This document shows positions 23,248 to 34,300 of a DNA stretch of 64,000 nucleotides, piece by piece. Source of the stretch: Streptomyces sp. NBC_00568 (lineage in GTDB: Bacteria > Actinomycetota > Actinomycetes > Streptomycetales > Streptomycetaceae); NCBI RefSeq assembly GCF_026341855.1, contig NZ_JAPENW010000001.1:558001-622000 (forward strand), in the 5' to 3' direction. A program made the position numbers and the translations under genes. The number at the start of each line of letters is the position of its first letter. Position 1 is the first letter of the stretch. The notes under the pieces are model-generated. The model ran no database searches, was not told the origin of the DNA, and was given only the letters and a program-made list of their open reading frames with translations.

Positions 23248-24705
23248 ATGTCGAAGCGCGTGCTCACGACCGAGTCCGGCGCCCCTGTCGCCGACAACCA
23301 GAACTCCGCCACCGCCGGCGTCGGTGGCCCGCTCCTCCTCCAGGACCAGCACCTCCTGGAGAAGCTCGCCCGGTTCAACCGCGAGCGCATCCCGGAGCGC
23401 GTGGTGCACGCCCGCGGCTCCGGCGCGTACGGCTACTTCGAGGTCACGGACGACGTCACCGGCTTCACGCACGCCGACTTCCTGGACACGGTCGGCAAGC
23501 GCACCGAGGTCTTCCTGCGCTTCTCGACCGTCGCCGACAACCTCGGCGGGGCGGACGCGGTCCGCGACCCCCGCGGCTTCGCTCTGAAGTTCTACACCGC
23601 CGAGGGCAACTACGACCTCGTCGGCAACAACACCCCGGTCTTCTTCATCAAGGACCCCATCAAGTTCCCCGACTTCATCCACTCCCAGAAGCGCGACCCG
23701 TTCACGGGCCGGCAGGAACCGGACAACGTCTGGGACTTCTGGGCGCACGCACCCGAGGCCACGCACCAGGTGACCTGGCTGATGGGCGACCGGGGCATCC
23801 CGGCGTCGTACCGCCACATGAACGGCTACGGTTCGCACACCTATCAGTGGACGAACGCCGGGGGCGAGGCCTTCTTCGTCAAGTACCACTTCAAGACGAA
23901 CCAGGGTGTCCGCAGCCTCTCCACCGAGCAGGCGCAGGAGCTCGCGGGCAAGGACCCCAACTCCCACCAGACGGACCTGCTCCAGGCCATCGAGCGGGGC
24001 GTGAACCCGTCCTGGACGCTGTACGCGCAGATCATGCCGGCGGCCGAGGCGGCGGACTACCGCTTCAATCCCTTCGATCTCACCAAGGTGTGGCCGCACC
24101 AGGACCACCCGCTCCAGCGCGTGGGCCGGCTGGTCCTCGACCGCAACCCCGACAACGTCTTCGCCGAGGTCGAGCAGGCCGCCTTCTCCCCGAACAACTT
24201 CGTTCCGGGCATCGGTCCCTCCCCCGACAAGATGCTCCAGGGCCGCCTGTTCGCCTACGCGGACGCGCACCGCTACCGCCTGGGCGTCAACCACACCCAG
24301 CTCGCGGTGAACGCGCCGAGGGCCACCACCGCGGACAACTACGGCCGCGACGGCCTCATGGCGTCCAACACGCAGGGCCGCGCCGCGAAGAACTACGAGC
24401 CGAACTCCTACCACGGCCCGGCCGAGACCGGCCGCCCGCTGTCGGCCCCGCTCGCGGTCGCCGGGCACACCGGCACCCACGAGGCGCCGCAGCACACCAA
24501 GGACGACCACTTCTTCCAGGCCGGAGAGCTGTACCGGCTGATGTCGGCCGAGGAGCGGTCCCGGCTCGTCGCGAACATCGCGGGCGGCCTCGCGCAGGTC
24601 TCCCGCGACGACGTCATCGAGAAGAACCTCGCCCACTTCCACGCCGCGGACCCGGAGTACGGCAAGCGGGTGGAGGAGGCGGTCCACGCCCTGCGCGAGG
24701 ACTGA
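23248..24705 (+). CDS. katA: Monofunctional haem catalase, small-subunit (clade 3) type
   Basis: 485 residues. It breaks down H2O2. The catalytic histidine block is [20 protein letters not shown], the distal asparagine region [20 protein letters not shown], and the proximal haem-tyrosine block [21 protein letters not shown]. The length fits the small-subunit group. Its position beside the urate genes makes sense because uricase produces H2O2, and its promoter carries the urate-operon palindrome. It is monocistronic; a hairpin follows 10 bases after the stop. Confidence 0.95.
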   Translation: MSKRVLTTESGAPVADNQNSATAGVGGPLLLQDQHLLEKLARFNRERIPERVVHARGSGAYGYFEVTDDVTGFTHADFLDTVGKRTEVFLRFSTVADNLGGADAVRDPRGFALKFYTAEGNYDLVGNNTPVFFIKDPIKFPDFIHSQKRDPFTGRQEPDNVWDFWAHAPEATHQVTWLMGDRGIPASYRHMNGYGSHTYQWTNAGGEAFFVKYHFKTNQGVRSLSTEQAQELAGKDPNSHQTDLLQAIERGVNPSWTLYAQIMPAAEAADYRFNPFDLTKVWPHQDHPLQRVGRLVLDRNPDNVFAEVEQAAFSPNNFVPGIGPSPDKMLQGRLFAYADAHRYRLGVNHTQLAVNAPRATTADNYGRDGLMASNTQGRAAKNYEPNSYHGPAETGRPLSAPLAVAGHTGTHEAPQHTKDDHFFQAGELYRLMSAEERSRLVANIAGGLAQVSRDDVIEKNLAHFHAADPEYGKRVEEAVHALRED

Positions 24706-24715
24706 GAACCCGACT

Positions 24716-24753
24716 CGCGTACCGCCCTTGACGGGAGGTCAGGACGGTACGCG
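24716..24753 (+). terminator. Hairpin after catalase
   Basis: Arms CGCGTACCG (24716-24724) and CGGTACGCG (24745-24753), nine perfect pairs, with a 20-base loop that can fold further. Confidence 0.6.
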
Positions 24754-25069
24754 CAGCCCGCGGTGGATCGAGCGGCCCGGATGAGGGGTGACCGCGCGAA
24801 AGACCCGCGGGCGAGGCGAGGACCGCGGCGGCATGCGAGCCAGTGCGGTGGTGAAGGTCCCGGGACCCGCTTCTCGACCTGAGGGAAGAGGCGTCACGGT
24901 TCCGTCGCATCCGCCGCGGTCCCAGCCACACCGGCCCACCAGGGCCCGCCCACTCCGTCCGGCGGCGCGAACGTACTGTCGCGCCCAGCCTCGCGCCGTC
25001 GGACGGCAACAGCCCATGCCTCACCGGCGGAGCGCCGGGTACGGACGGTCCCGTACCCGGCGCTCCGCC
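24754..25069. terminator. Gene-free stretch ending in a strong hairpin (25026-25069)
   Basis: 24754-25025 shows no supported gene on either strand. At 25026-25069 there is a perfect inverted repeat with 19-base arms and a 6-base loop (ACGGTC), the longest perfect-arm hairpin in this part of the window. It could insulate the following small gene from catalase read-through. Confidence 0.7.
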
Positions 25070-25147
25070 TTCCGTGCGCGGCGGACCGGGCCTCCGGGTG
25101 CGGATTCCGGCCGCGCGCAGCAGCCTGGGACCATGGAGGCTGACGGC

Positions 25148-25378
25148 ATGGAACTTCCGAGGATCGTGGTGCACACACCGGCGCTGGACGGATCGCGGCG
25201 GGTCACCGAGGGCGACCGGGTGCTCGGCATCGCGTACCACCTCGACGACGTGGTCGAGATCCTGCGCCAGGCGGACGTCGACCTCGACGCGATCGAGGTC
25301 GAGGAGAGCGACATCATCGAGTGGCAGGGCGGCGGCCCCGACGACTGGCCCGGCCTCTCGGAGCACACGGACGGATGA
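25148..25378 (+). CDS. Small acidic hypothetical protein
   Basis: 76 residues starting MELPRIVVHTPALDGSRRVT. It is strongly acidic in its second half (VDLDAIEVEESDIIEWQGGG). GGAGG at 25135-25139 lies eight bases before ATG 25148; an ATG at 25133 in the same frame is less well placed. I recognise no domain. The regular strand-helix-strand look suggests a compact soluble fold. It is flanked by gene-free sequence on both sides and preceded by a strong hairpin. Confidence 0.6.
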   Translation: MELPRIVVHTPALDGSRRVTEGDRVLGIAYHLDDVVEILRQADVDLDAIEVEESDIIEWQGGGPDDWPGLSEHTDG

Positions 25379-25837
25379 GGTCGAGGGCCGCGGCTCGCGG
25401 CCCGCCGCGTGCCGCGTGCCGCGAGCTGCGAGCTGCGAGCCGAAACGGGCGGCAATCGGACTCCAGGCGTACGCAAGCGGGCGTAGAAGGCCTACGGAAC
25501 CCTCAAATCAACCTCTGAACACTGCCCCGGGGGCTTCTCCTCCCGCCGAATGAGGCACATTCTCGGCACACGGGGCCCGCCGGCACGGGGGCGGCGGGTC
25601 CCGAACGGGGGAAGCACGGGGGCACGGGGGAAAGCACCATGAGTGGGAGCGCGGCGGTCGGGCCCAGGCCTCAGACCGTCGCGCTGCCGCGTGAGGGCCC
25701 CCACCGGACCGTGAGGCTCACCGCGTCGGCCCCGCGTCCGCGGGATCCGGCGGCGGGCCGGACCGGCCTCGGCGGTGCGGCGGAGCACGCACCGCCCCGG
25801 GGCGATGAGGACGGCGGCGGAGGCCGCTGCGTCGGGG
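25379..25837. other. Gene-poor region with a small 7-bp repeat
   Basis: 459 bases. Five consecutive 7-base units (two GCCGCGT, one GCCGCGA, two GCTGCGA) lie at 25404-25438. A plus-strand frame at 25639-25884 encodes an 81-residue Pro/Gly-rich peptide, but it overlaps the 3' end of the hydrolase gene and I do not count it as a gene. Confidence 0.5.
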
Positions 25838-26746
25838 TCACCGGCGACGGGACCGGCTGGGGCTCCGGAGGCGGCCCGTACTGACCGCCCGCGGGTCCTT
25901 CAGGAACGGCAGGATGTGCCGCAGGAAGAGACCCGGGCGCTCGTTGTACGGCTCGTGGGCCGTGGGCAGCAGAACACTCAACGTCCCTGCGGGGAGCATG
26001 CGTTGAGCACGGCGGCCGTCGAGGAGAGCGGGGACGACCGGGTCACGGCTCCCCCACACGAGCAGGATCGGCAGATCCAGGGCGGCGGGGTCCGCCAGGC
26101 CGAACTCCGGGTCGGCGAGACCGCGCCAGACGGCGCAGTGCACCGCCAGTCTCCGTTCGTCGTGGGGCAGTTGGCGGACGCGGGCGTACGTCTCCCGGGC
26201 GCTGGGCGTGCCGAGCCGGCCCAGATAGGCGCGGGCCAGCGGGACGACCAGCCGGCGGGCACGGGCGGGACGGCCCATCACCTCGCGGCAGAACCAGCGG
26301 GTGAACGCGGTGTGCCGGGTGAAGCCGGCCGGGTCGACCAGGACGAGCGCGGTGACCGACGCGGCGCGGGGGCCCTCGGCGAGGCGGCAGGCGACATAGC
26401 CGCCGACGCTGTTGCCGAGCACGGCGACCTCCCGCACGCCCTGCTCCTCGGCGAGCGCGTCGATCACCCGCTCCGCGACCTCCACCAGCCCCTCGGGAGT
26501 GACCCGGCCGGGTTCGGGCGCGGTGGAGTCGCCGTATCCGGGCCAGTCCACGACGAACGTGCGGTACCGGTCGGCGAGGGCGGGCAGCACGGCGTCGAAG
26601 TCACGGCCGTCCCCGGGATTGGCGTGCAGAAGCAGCAGCGCGGGGGCGTCGGGCGGGACGGAGGTGCCCTCCGGCCGGGCGCCGGGATACGGGGGGAAGC
26701 AGCGTACGGCGATGTCGCCGAGGGGGGTGGGGACGGTCATCCGCAT
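25838..26746 (-). CDS. Alpha/beta hydrolase
   Basis: 302 residues. The catalytic triad is readable: nucleophile serine in VAVLGNSVGGYVA (GxSxG-like, GNSVG), aspartate in LLVWGSRDPVV and histidine in PTAHEPYNERP. The oxyanion strand LLLLHANPGDGRDF replaces the usual HGxG with HANPG. Such proteins are esterases, C-C hydrolases or haloperoxidase-like; substrate unknown. The very C-terminus is Arg/Ser-rich. It is downstream of gcl on the same strand, but a strong hairpin between them (26787-26826) argues for separate transcription. Confidence 0.85.
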   Translation of the reverse strand: MRMTVPTPLGDIAVRCFPPYPGARPEGTSVPPDAPALLLLHANPGDGRDFDAVLPALADRYRTFVVDWPGYGDSTAPEPGRVTPEGLVEVAERVIDALAEEQGVREVAVLGNSVGGYVACRLAEGPRAASVTALVLVDPAGFTRHTAFTRWFCREVMGRPARARRLVVPLARAYLGRLGTPSARETYARVRQLPHDERRLAVHCAVWRGLADPEFGLADPAALDLPILLVWGSRDPVVPALLDGRRAQRMLPAGTLSVLLPTAHEPYNERPGLFLRHILPFLKDPRAVSTGRLRSPSRSRRR

Positions 26747-26786
26747 GGGGCGAGCATGCCGGACCCGCCCGCGCCTGGGAACAACG

Positions 26787-26826
26787 CGCGAGGGCGGCCC
26801 ATCCCCCGGGGTGGGCCGCCCTCGCG
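26787..26826. terminator. Intrinsic terminator after gcl
   Basis: Perfect 15-base arms CGCGAGGGCGGCCCA (26787-26801) and 26812-26826 with a 10-base loop, 19 bases past the gcl stop on the minus strand. Confidence 0.85.
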
Positions 26827-26844
26827 TGCGAACGAGCGCGTTCG

Positions 26845-28629
<1,785 letters not shown>

Positions 28630-28690
28630 GGAGTACTCCTGCTTCGGCTGTCGGATTCGCGCTCCCGTCGCGCCCCGCGGAGAGCTGAAA

Positions 28691-28757
28691 TTCCGTATTG
28701 CGGAAACTAACTTCTACTATCTGGAAGCAATGTAGGCGTCGCGGCCAGGAGCGTCAA
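28691..28757 (-). promoter_or_regulatory. gcl promoter with composite two-site operator
   Basis: On the minus strand: -35 TTGACG (28752-28757), 17-base spacer, -10 TACATT (28729-28734). Two bases after the -10 begins the distal site TTCCAGATAGTAGAA (28712-28726), then six bases, then the perfect palindrome TTCCGCAATACGGAA (28691-28705). A protein on these sites would cover the transcription start. In gene orientation the layout matches the hyi operator base for base in the proximal site and in spacing. Confidence 0.8.
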
Positions 28758-28832
28758 GGGCGGGCCCCGCGACGGATCCGGCCGGCGGACGTCACGCCGT
28801 TTCGCTGCCGGACGCCGCCCGGCAGGAGGACG

Positions 28833-29858
28833 ATGGACGCGCTGACCCGACGTGATCTCCTGGAGTGGGCCATGGCCGAGAGCGTGCCGGTGCGGTGCCC
28901 GGCCTGCCGCCGCGAGCACCTGTACGCGGCTCCGTCCTATCCCTGTGTGTGCGGAGCGCCCGTGACGGCCCCGCTCGACCGCCTCGCGGAGCCGGCCCCC
29001 GTCACTCACCGCGCGTGGGACGAGGACTGGGCCGACGTCCGCTGCGAGGCGTGCGGCCACGAGACCCAGTGGCCCCACCCGGAACTGGGCTGCCCGTGCG
29101 GAACGACGCTGCGGATTCCGGTACGAGGGGTACGAGCCGTCCACCGGCCGGGCAGGGCGGAGTCGACGCCGGACGCCACCGGGGCCGGCACCGCGCGACG
29201 CGACGGCACCGACGTGTCGGCGGAGGGCGGCGACGGGGGCGGCCGCCGGAACGCCGCCGCGAAGAACCGCCGGGACGACGACGGGAGCGGCCGGACGGAC
29301 GCAACCGCCATCAGCCGCCGGGGCGACGAAACCGGCCGGGCGGACGGAGGCGGGAACAGCCTTCCGGACGGGGGCGGGGCCGACGATCAGGACACCGGCC
29401 CGGGCGAGGACCGGGGTGCCGAGGTCGGGGCGTCGCCGGGTGTCGGGCGGCGCGGGCGTGACGTGTCCCCCGCCCGCCGACCGGCGTTCCAGCCGGTCAC
29501 CATCCGCACGGCCCGCGACGCCGTCACCGCGGCCGCGCTGTATCTGCGCTGGCTGGGCTACCGCGACATCCGGCGCGCGGACCAGCGGCCCCCGTCCGGG
29601 ATCGGGCTCGCCGCGCGCGGCGTCCTGGCGCAGGTGGTCCCCACCGTGCGGCCGGCCTCACTGCGCGACGTGGAGTGCCTGTGGCTGACGGCCATGACGG
29701 AGTCGGCGGACTGCGTGTTCTTCTCCCTCGCGGGCTACGCCGACGACGCCCGCGCCCGCGCCGACACACTCGGCGTCGCCCTGTTCGTCCTGGACCTCAC
29801 AGGCACCCCGCAGCCGGTGAACAGCCCGGCCGACGACCTCGTCGCCGTCACGGACTGA
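28833..29858 (+). CDS. Zinc-ribbon protein with degenerate Mrr-like C-terminal domain
   Basis: 341 residues; ATG 28833 preceded by GGAGGA. Two ribbons of the form CxxC-x(11-12)-CxC are at Cys22/25/37/39 and Cys71/74/87/89. A long Gly/Arg/Asp-rich disordered linker spans about residues 100-212. The C-terminal 125 residues look like the restriction endonuclease (Mrr/PD-(D/E)XK) domain of actinobacteria: LYLRWLGYRDIRRAD, then SGIGLAARGVLAQVV, VECLWLTAMTESADCVFFSLAGYADDARARADTLGVALFVLD. Where active members have GxD and QVK, this one has GIG and QVV, so the metal-binding Asp and the Lys are lost. It is probably a DNA- or protein-binding relic rather than a nuclease. Confidence 0.65.
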   Translation: MDALTRRDLLEWAMAESVPVRCPACRREHLYAAPSYPCVCGAPVTAPLDRLAEPAPVTHRAWDEDWADVRCEACGHETQWPHPELGCPCGTTLRIPVRGVRAVHRPGRAESTPDATGAGTARRDGTDVSAEGGDGGGRRNAAAKNRRDDDGSGRTDATAISRRGDETGRADGGGNSLPDGGGADDQDTGPGEDRGAEVGASPGVGRRGRDVSPARRPAFQPVTIRTARDAVTAAALYLRWLGYRDIRRADQRPPSGIGLAARGVLAQVVPTVRPASLRDVECLWLTAMTESADCVFFSLAGYADDARARADTLGVALFVLDLTGTPQPVNSPADDLVAVTD

Positions 29859-29914
29859 CCACCGGACACGTACACGGGCACGGGCGCGGGCACGGGCACG
29901 GACACCGAGCGCGT

Positions 29915-31522
29915 CTACTCCGCGTACGTCTCCCGCAGTTCGATCTTCCGCACCTTCCCCGACACCGTCATCGGGAAGGTCTCCAGGACGCGCAGCCGGC
30001 TGGGGATCTTGTAGTGCGCCAGCCGGCCCTCGCAGAAGGCGCGCAGCTCGTCCAGGGTGAGGGGGTCGGCCGGATCACGCGGGATGACACAGGCGAGCAC
30101 TTCCTCGCCGTAGCGCTCGTGGGGGATGCCGACCACCTGGACGTCGGCGATCTTCGGGTGGGCGTACAGGAACTCCTCGATCTCGCGCGGGTAGATGTTC
30201 TCCCCGCCGCGGATGATCATGTCCTTGATGCGGCCGACGATCTCCACATAGCCGTCCTCGCGCATCATCGCCAGGTCCCCGGTGTGCATCCAGCGCCCGG
30301 GGTCGACGGCCTCGGCGGTCTTCTCGGGTTCGTTCCAGTAGCCGAGCATGACGCTGTATCCGCGGGTGCACAGTTCTCCGGCGCTGCCGCGCGGGCGGGT
30401 CACGCCGTCCACCGGGTCGACGACCTTCACCTCAAGGTGGGGCAGGACCCGGCCGACCGTGCCCGTGCGGTGTTCCAGGTCGTCCTCCCGGCGCGTCTGG
30501 AGCGAGACGGGCGAGGTCTCCGTCATGCCGTAACAGATCGAGACCTCCTCCATGTGCATCTCGGCGACCACCCGCTTCATCACCTCGACCGGGCAGGGCG
30601 AGCCCGCCATGATGCCGGTGCGCAGGGTGGACAGGTCGTACGTCGCGAAGTCGGGGAGGTTCAACTCCGCGATGAACATGGTGGGGACGCCGTAGAGCGA
30701 CGTGCACCGCTCCTGCTGCACGGCCTTCAGTGTCGCCGCCGGGTCGAACGACGGGGCGGGGATGACCATGCACGCGCCGTGCGAGGTGGCGGCCAGGTTC
30801 CCCATGACCATGCCGAAACAGTGGTAGAAGGGGACGGGGATGCAGACCCGGTCCTGCTCGGAGTAGGCGATCAACTCGCCTACGAAATAACCGTTGTTGA
30901 GGATGTTGTGGTGGGAGAGCGTGGCCCCCTTCGGGAAGCCCGTCGTCCCCGAGGTGTACTGGATGTTGATGGGGTCGTCGCAGGACAGCTCGCTCCCGCG
31001 GGCGTGGAGGTCCTCGTACAGGTCAGGGGTTCCGCGCCCGAGCAGCGCGTCCCAGCTCGGGTCGCCGATGTAGACGGTCTCCCTCAACCGCGGGCACCTG
31101 CCGCGCACTTCCTCGACCATCGCCCGGTAGTCGCTGCTCTTGTGGCTGAGGGAGGCGAAGAGCAGCGAGATGCCTGCCTGGTCGAGGACGTACGCGACCT
31201 CGTGGGTGCGGTAGGCCGGATTGATGTTCACCATGATCGCGCCGATGCGGGCGGTGGCGTACTGGACGAGCACCCACTCCGGGCAGTTGACCGCCCAGAT
31301 GCCCACCCGGTCGCCCTTGGCGATGCCGGCGGCGAGCAGCGCGCACGCCAACTCGTCGACCTCGGCGCCGAACTGGGCGTACGTCCAGCGCCGCCCGGAG
31401 GGCACGTCGACCAGTGCCTCACGGTCCGGCCAGGCCCGCACCGCGCGGTCGAGGTTGGCCCCGATGGTGTCGCCGAGCAGCGCCGTGCCGCTCGTCCCGT
31501 GTGCGTACGACAGCTCACTCAC
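29915..31522 (-). CDS. AMP-binding acyl-CoA synthetase (fatty acid-CoA ligase type)
   Basis: 535 residues. The P-loop [16 protein letters not shown], the A5 block [11 protein letters not shown], the A7 block [41 protein letters not shown] and the catalytic lysine in [13 protein letters not shown] are all present. These enzymes activate a carboxylic acid with ATP and load it on CoA; the sequence resembles FadD/FadK-type enzymes for medium to long acyl chains. GTG 31522 overlaps the stop of the upstream synthetase gene (GTGA) and has GAGGAGG before it. The pair is divergent from a GAF-LuxR regulator. Confidence 0.9.
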   Translation of the reverse strand: MSELSYAHGTSGTALLGDTIGANLDRAVRAWPDREALVDVPSGRRWTYAQFGAEVDELACALLAAGIAKGDRVGIWAVNCPEWVLVQYATARIGAIMVNINPAYRTHEVAYVLDQAGISLLFASLSHKSSDYRAMVEEVRGRCPRLRETVYIGDPSWDALLGRGTPDLYEDLHARGSELSCDDPINIQYTSGTTGFPKGATLSHHNILNNGYFVGELIAYSEQDRVCIPVPFYHCFGMVMGNLAATSHGACMVIPAPSFDPAATLKAVQQERCTSLYGVPTMFIAELNLPDFATYDLSTLRTGIMAGSPCPVEVMKRVVAEMHMEEVSICYGMTETSPVSLQTRREDDLEHRTGTVGRVLPHLEVKVVDPVDGVTRPRGSAGELCTRGYSVMLGYWNEPEKTAEAVDPGRWMHTGDLAMMREDGYVEIVGRIKDMIIRGGENIYPREIEEFLYAHPKIADVQVVGIPHERYGEEVLACVIPRDPADPLTLDELRAFCEGRLAHYKIPSRLRVLETFPMTVSGKVRKIELRETYAE

Positions 31523-33198
31523 CGGAAGTCCTCCTCGCGGTACTCGGCGTCCGAGCCGGCGGCCGTGGCCTCGCGCAGCTCGATCCGGCGGATCTTGCCG
31601 GAAACGGTCTTGGGCAGCTCGCCGAACTCCAGGCGGCGGACGCGCTTGTACGGAGCGAGCACCGAACGCGCGTGCTCGAAGAGCACCTTGGCGGTGTCGG
31701 GGCCCGGCTCGTAGCCGGCCGCGAGGACGATGTACGCCTTCGGCACGGCGAGGCGCAGTTCGTCGGGGGCCGGGACCACGGCGGCCTCGGCGACCGCCTC
31801 GTGCTCCAGGAGCGCGCTCTCCAGCTCGAAGGGCGAGATCTTGTAGTCGGAGGCCTTGAACACGTCGTCGCTCCGGCCGACGTAGGTGATGTAGCCGTCG
31901 GCGTCGCGCGCGCCGATGTCGCCGGTGCGGTAGTAGCCGCCCGCCATCGCCTCCGCCGTACGGTCGGGGTCGCCGTGGTAGCCGGTCATCAGGCCCACCG
32001 GGTGCGCGGACAGGTCGAGGGCGATCTCCCCCTCCATCGCGCCGGGCGCGCCCGACACCGGATCGAGCAGTTCGACGCGGAAGCCGGGACTCGGCCGGCC
32101 CATGGAGCCGGTCTTGAGCTGCTGGCCGGGGCTGTTGGACACCTGGACGGCGGTCTCCGTCTGCCCGAAGCCGTCCCGGATGGTGACGCCCCAGGAGCGC
32201 CGGACCTGCTCGATGACCTCGGGGTTCAGCGGCTCGCCCGCGGCGACGACCTCGCGCGGCGGGGTGCCCAGCCGGCTCAGATCGGCCTGGATCAGCATGC
32301 GCCACACGGTGGGCGGGGCGCAGAACGTGGTGACGCCGGCCCGGTCCATCTCCTCCATCAGACGGCTCGCGTCGAACCGCGTGTAGTTGTACAGGAAGAC
32401 GGTCGCCTCCGCGTTCCACGGCGCGAAGAGATTCGACCAGGCGTGCTTGGCCCAGCCGGGCGAGGAGATGTTCAGGTGCACGTCACCGGGCTGGAGGCCG
32501 ATCCAGTACATGGTGGCCAGGTGGCCGATCGGGTACGAGACGTGGGTGTGCTCCACCAGTTTGGGCCGGGCGGTGGTGCCCGAGGTGAAGTAGAGCATCA
32601 GCGGATCGTCGGCGTGGGTGGGTCCGTCCGGCTCGAACGCGGCGTCGGCGGCGGCCGTCTCCTCGTACGCCTGCCAGCCGGGCCGGGTGCCGCCGACCGC
32701 GATGCGGGTGTAGCGGCCGGGCACCTCGTCGAACTTCGCGGTGTCCTCGGCCCGGACGACGACGTGCCGCACCTGGCCGCGCTCGACCCGGTCGGCCAGG
32801 TCGGCGGCGCCGAGCAGCGGGGTGGCCGGGATGACGACGGCGCGCAGTTTCATCGCGGCGAGGGCCGTCTCCCACAGCTCGACCTGGTTGCCGAGCATGA
32901 CGAGGATGCGGTCCTCGGCGCGTACGCCCCGGTCGCGCAGCCAGTTGGCCACCCGGTCGGAGCGCTCGGACATCGCGGCGAACGAGACCTCGACGCGATC
33001 GCCGTCCTCCTCGACGAGGTGCAGGGCGGTGCGGTCGTTGTCCCGCGCGATGACGTCGAACCAGTCGAGCGCCCAGTTGAAGTGTTCCGGGCGGGGCCAG
33101 CTGAAGCCCTCGTAGGCCTTGGTGTAGTCCGCGCGGTGTTCCAGCAGGAAGTCCCGCGCGGCGCGGAACTCGTCCGTCGCGCCCGTCGTCGCCGTCAT
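31519..33198 (-). CDS. AMP-binding acyl-CoA synthetase (medium-chain acyl-CoA ligase type)
   Basis: 559 residues. The opening [20 protein letters not shown] is the pattern seen in acetyl-/medium-chain acyl-CoA synthetases of the ACSM group. Core motifs: P-loop [18 protein letters not shown]5 [11 protein letters not shown]7 [40 protein letters not shown] and the terminal lysine [16 protein letters not shown]. It is first in a two-gene operon with the other acyl-CoA synthetase. Two ligases of different subtype made together suggest growth on mixed carboxylic acids. Confidence 0.9.
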   Translation of the reverse strand: MTATTGATDEFRAARDFLLEHRADYTKAYEGFSWPRPEHFNWALDWFDVIARDNDRTALHLVEEDGDRVEVSFAAMSERSDRVANWLRDRGVRAEDRILVMLGNQVELWETALAAMKLRAVVIPATPLLGAADLADRVERGQVRHVVVRAEDTAKFDEVPGRYTRIAVGGTRPGWQAYEETAAADAAFEPDGPTHADDPLMLYFTSGTTARPKLVEHTHVSYPIGHLATMYWIGLQPGDVHLNISSPGWAKHAWSNLFAPWNAEATVFLYNYTRFDASRLMEEMDRAGVTTFCAPPTVWRMLIQADLSRLGTPPREVVAAGEPLNPEVIEQVRRSWGVTIRDGFGQTETAVQVSNSPGQQLKTGSMGRPSPGFRVELLDPVSGAPGAMEGEIALDLSAHPVGLMTGYHGDPDRTAEAMAGGYYRTGDIGARDADGYITYVGRSDDVFKASDYKISPFELESALLEHEAVAEAAVVPAPDELRLAVPKAYIVLAAGYEPGPDTAKVLFEHARSVLAPYKRVRRLEFGELPKTVSGKIRRIELREATAAGSDAEYREEDFR

Positions 33199-33258
33199 GT
33201 GTCCTCCTCGTTGCCGGACCGCCGCCTACCATCGTGTATTCCGTGATGCAGGTCTCAC

Positions 33259-33277
33259 CACCCCCGAACGGGGGGTG
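33259..33277. promoter_or_regulatory. Inverted repeat between the acyl-CoA synthetase operon and GAF-LuxR gene
   Basis: Perfect CACCCCC-GAACG-GGGGGTG in the 102-base divergent spacer, 24 bases before the LuxR start. It may be the operator of the adjacent regulator. Confidence 0.45.
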
Positions 33278-33300
33278 CGCCGCGATGAAGGGGCGAGCAG

Positions 33301-34143
33301 GTGGCAGCAGACACAGCCGAGGCAGTGGAGATGCGGGGCGCGCTGGTGCGGCTGCGACGCGCGACGGGGCTGCCGGTCGCGTTCGGCGGCCTGGTCGACT
33401 CCGGCGGCCGGCTGGTGCGCATCAGCGAACTGAGCGGTACGGCGACGCCCGCGCTGAGCGCGCTGGCCGTCTCCTCCGGCAACGGCCTGGGCGGCAAGGC
33501 GGTGGCCCTCGCCCGGCCGTGCACGGTGAGCGACTACTCGGCCTCACGGCAGATCAGCCACGAGTACGACGTGGCGGTGGCGACGGAGGGGCTCCGTTCC
33601 GTCCTCGCGGTTCCGGTCGTCGTACGGCGCCGGGTGCGCGGTGTGCTGTACGGCGCCCTGCGGACGGCCCAGCCCCTGGGCGACCGCACGCTGGGGGCGG
33701 CGGTCGCGGCGGCCCGTGACGTGGAGCAGGCGCTCGTCGTCCGGGACGAGGCCCGCGGTCTCCTCGCCCTCGCCCATGAGCCAGGACCGGCGACGGGAGG
33801 CGCGGCCTGGGAGGAGGTGCGCGAGGCGCACGGGGCGCTGCGGGCGCTGGCCCCGCGGATCGCCGACCCCGCGCTGCGGGCCGAACTCCTCTCCGTGTGC
33901 GGCCGGCTGGCCGACGCCGCGGCACCGTCCACGGGGGCCGCGCGGGAGGTCGGACTCGCTCCCCGTGAGGTGGACGTCCTCGCCTGTGTCGCCGCGGGCG
34001 CGACGAACGCGGCCGCCGCCGAGCGGCTCGGGCTCCGCCCGGAGACCGTGAAGGGGTATCTGCGTTCGGCGATGCGCAGGCTCGGCGCGCACACCCGTCT
34101 GGAGGCGGTCGTCGCCGCGCGCCGGGCCGGTGTACTGCCCTAG
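33301..34143 (+). CDS. GAF-LuxR transcriptional regulator
   Basis: 280 residues from GTG 33301. Residues about 10-140 are a GAF-like sensor (RLRRATGLPVAFGGLVDSGG, GLGGKAVALARPCTVSDY, EGLRSVLAVPVVVRRRVRGVLYGALR). The C-terminal 65 residues are a LuxR/FixJ HTH: LAPREVDVLACVAAGATNAAAAERLGLRPETVKGYLRSAMRRLGAHTRLEAVVAARR. Divergent from the acyl-CoA synthetase operon, it probably controls it, with the GAF domain sensing an acid or CoA ester; that part is inference. Confidence 0.85.
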   Translation: MAADTAEAVEMRGALVRLRRATGLPVAFGGLVDSGGRLVRISELSGTATPALSALAVSSGNGLGGKAVALARPCTVSDYSASRQISHEYDVAVATEGLRSVLAVPVVVRRRVRGVLYGALRTAQPLGDRTLGAAVAAARDVEQALVVRDEARGLLALAHEPGPATGGAAWEEVREAHGALRALAPRIADPALRAELLSVCGRLADAAAPSTGAAREVGLAPREVDVLACVAAGATNAAAAERLGLRPETVKGYLRSAMRRLGAHTRLEAVVAARRAGVLP

Positions 34144-34169
34144 CACACCAGCCCTTCTGGCGCTCCTCA

Positions 34170-34190
34170 TTCAATCTGACCGACATTGAA
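34170..34190. promoter_or_regulatory. Inverted repeat upstream of the LAL regulator
   Basis: TTCAAT-N9-ATTGAA, extended by TCA on the left and ATGA on the right with a one-base slip. It lies in an AT-rich patch unlike its surroundings, 111 bases before the start of the LAL gene. Candidate operator. Confidence 0.4.
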
Positions 34191-34300
34191 ATGACTTATG
34201 CGCGGCCGCTGTTATTTCCCTCACCACGCCGACTGTCCGAAATTCAAAGAGACACTGCCTAATATTGGCCGGGACACGCCACACGAGGGGAGCGGTGACC

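Noticed and set aside
24788..25147. N-terminal extension of the small acidic protein
   Set aside because: It would run through a perfect 19-bp-arm hairpin and has an Arg-rich shadow composition; GGAGG points to ATG 25148.
25639..25884. Small plus-strand gene of 81 codons
   Set aside because: Weak ribosome-binding site, Pro/Gly/Arg composition and overlap with the hydrolase 3' end.
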